A DNA stretch of 21,514 nt from Phyllobacteriaceae bacterium (lineage in GTDB: Bacteria; Pseudomonadota; Alphaproteobacteria; Rhizobiales; Rhizobiaceae), in the NCBI GenBank assembly GCA_024645155.1, contig JAHEGF010000022.1, positions 1 through 21,514 on the forward strand, given 5' to 3'. Below the pieces are notes generated by a model, which worked only from the letters and a program-made list of their open reading frames with translations, did not search any database and was not told where the DNA came from. This document shows, one piece after another, positions 20,347-21,514 of this stretch; positions within the stretch are counted from its first letter, which is position 1, and each line of letters starts with the position of its first letter. Position numbers and translations under genes: made by a program.

Positions 20347-21514
20347 ATGCAAGCCGCCGGCAGCGAACGATTTGCCGCATTCGCACACCGCGCCTTTTTG
20401 CGATACTGGCTGGCGCGGTTCTTCACGACATTTGCAACGCTGATCATATCTGTTGCCGTCGGCTGGCAGATTTACGATCTGACGCGTGATCCGTTCGACC
20501 TGGGTCTGGTCGGTCTGGTTCAGTTCCTGCCGTCCCTGCTGCTCGTCCTGGTGACCGGAGCGGTGGCCGACCGGTTCGGTCGACGCCGCATCATGGGGCT
20601 GTCGGTATTGGTGGAATGCGGCTGCGCACTGGTCATGATCCTGCTCACTGTTCGCGGCCTGCAGTCACCGGTTCCGGTTTTTGCCCTTCTGGCGGTTTTC
20701 GGTGTGGCACGGGCTTTCTTTGCGCCGGCCGGTGCTTCGCTGGTGGCAAACCTTGTCCCCGAGCGCGATTTTGCAAATGCCGTTGCCTGGAATTCGTCTG
20801 CCTGGCAAACGGCATCCATTGTCGGTCCGGTAGCGGGGGGCCTGCTTTACGGATTGTCGGCCGAAACGGCATACGGAATTGCTGCGGGCATGCTGTTGGC
20901 AGCCGGCGTGCTGATCTTTTCGATACCGAAACCGGCGCAGCACATCGAAACAGAACGGGTTTCGCTTACAACCATTTTTGCAGGTTTTTCCTATATCCGG
21001 CGCGAAAAAGTCGTGCTCGGCGCCATTTCTCTCGACCTTTTTGCCGTTCTACTGGGTGGGGCGGTGGCGTTGCTGCCGGTCTACGCCAGGGATATCCTGC
21101 ATCTGGGCCCCTGGGGACTGGGATTGCTGCGGGCAGCACCGGGAGTTGGTGCAATCGTGGTCGCGGTCTGGCTGACCGCGCACCCGGTGCGCGATCATGC
21201 CGGGCTGGTGATGTTCGTGTTCGTCGGCCTGTTCGGGCTTTTCACCGCGTTGTTCGGAGTTTCGACGATTACTTGGCTGTCGATCCTGGCACTGGCACTG
21301 GTCGGGGCAGCCGACATGATCAGTGTCTATATTCGCGAAACCCTGATCCAGCTTTGGACCCCTGACCGCCTGCGCGGCCGTGTAAATGCAGTCAACATGG
21401 TGTTTGTTGGAGCCAGCAATGAACTTGGCGAGTTCCGTGCCGGCACGATGGCGGCGTTGTTTGGAACCATGCAAGCAGTTGTGTTTGGCGGTATCGGCGC
21501 GATTGCGATTGCCG
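20347..21514 (+). CDS. MFS transporter (EntS-like), 3' end beyond window
   Basis: An open frame of 389 codons running off the right edge. The product begins MQAAGSERFAAFAHRAFLRYW and has a chain of hydrophobic helices. The MFS motif A, GAVADRFGRRR (71-81), lies in the loop between helices 2 and 3. Segments VFGVARAFFAPAGASLVANLVPERDFANAVAWNSS and LWTPDRLRGRVNAVNMVFVGASNELGEFRAG are typical of the MFS_3/EntS-type exporters. At least ten transmembrane stretches are visible. It is an inner-membrane secondary transporter, more likely an exporter of a small molecule than an importer, with unknown substrate. The ATG at 20347 has GGGA about 6 bases upstream, a modest RBS. No evident link to the catabolic cluster other than position. 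Confidence 0.88.
   Translation, partial: MQAAGSERFAAFAHRAFLRYWLARFFTTFATLIISVAVGWQIYDLTRDPFDLGLVGLVQFLPSLLLVLVTGAVADRFGRRRIMGLSVLVECGCALVMILLTVRGLQSPVPVFALLAVFGVARAFFAPAGASLVANLVPERDFANAVAWNSSAWQTASIVGPVAGGLLYGLSAETAYGIAAGMLLAAGVLIFSIPKPAQHIETERVSLTTIFAGFSYIRREKVVLGAISLDLFAVLLGGAVALLPVYARDILHLGPWGLGLLRAAPGVGAIVVAVWLTAHPVRDHAGLVMFVFVGLFGLFTALFGVSTITWLSILALALVGAADMISVYIRETLIQLWTPDRLRGRVNAVNMVFVGASNELGEFRAGTMAALFGTMQAVVFGGIGAIAIA

Overview
This window looks like a chromosomal segment of an alphaproteobacterium. A member of the Hyphomicrobiales (Rhizobiales), perhaps marine, is my guess from protein style, moderately high GC, and the TAXI-TRAP, UPF0235/YggT and LemA/TPM gene sets. No rRNA or phylogenetic marker is present to prove it. 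There is no insertion sequence, integrase, phage gene or CRISPR array, and nearly all the DNA is accounted for by intact genes.

Left part (1-5707), housekeeping. A minus-strand run holds a small membrane protein, pyridoxal kinase (pdxY) and the start of a beta-carbonic anhydrase cut by the window edge. Divergent from it is a plus-strand envelope module: a LemA lipoprotein, a secreted/membrane TPM-domain protein with a Gly/Ser tail, and a second TPM-like membrane protein. A GNAT acetyltransferase and family I inorganic pyrophosphatase (ppa) follow on the plus strand. A minus-strand YggT/UPF0235 pair with a 4-bp overlap comes next, and then tRNA-Ala(CGC) with its own promoter.

Central part (5891-18695), an unusual catabolic or modification cluster. 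Eight minus-strand genes read in transcription order as follows: TAXI-type TRAP binding protein, intergenic hairpin terminator, fused TRAP permease with a C-terminal DUF3394-like region, UspF-like universal stress protein, nitrilase-superfamily amidase, a very long (912 aa) Orn/Lys/Arg-type PLP decarboxylase, an ATP-grasp ligase, a C45 (penicillin acyltransferase-like) Ntn hydrolase, and a class III aminotransferase. A PuuR-like XRE-cupin regulator diverges from the binding-protein gene, and a GABA aminotransferase (gabT) lies convergent just beyond it. The set suggests uptake of an amino-acid-like compound, decarboxylation to an amine, ATP-dependent amide formation, transamination, amide hydrolysis and entry into the GABA pathway. 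That would be a functional analogue of the gamma-glutamyl-putrescine (Puu) route built from unrelated enzyme folds. The gene identities are well supported; the pathway and substrate are inference, and no aldehyde dehydrogenase is in view.

Right end (19996-21514). A 351-bp gap with no evident gene is followed by the first 389 codons of an MFS transporter that runs off the window.
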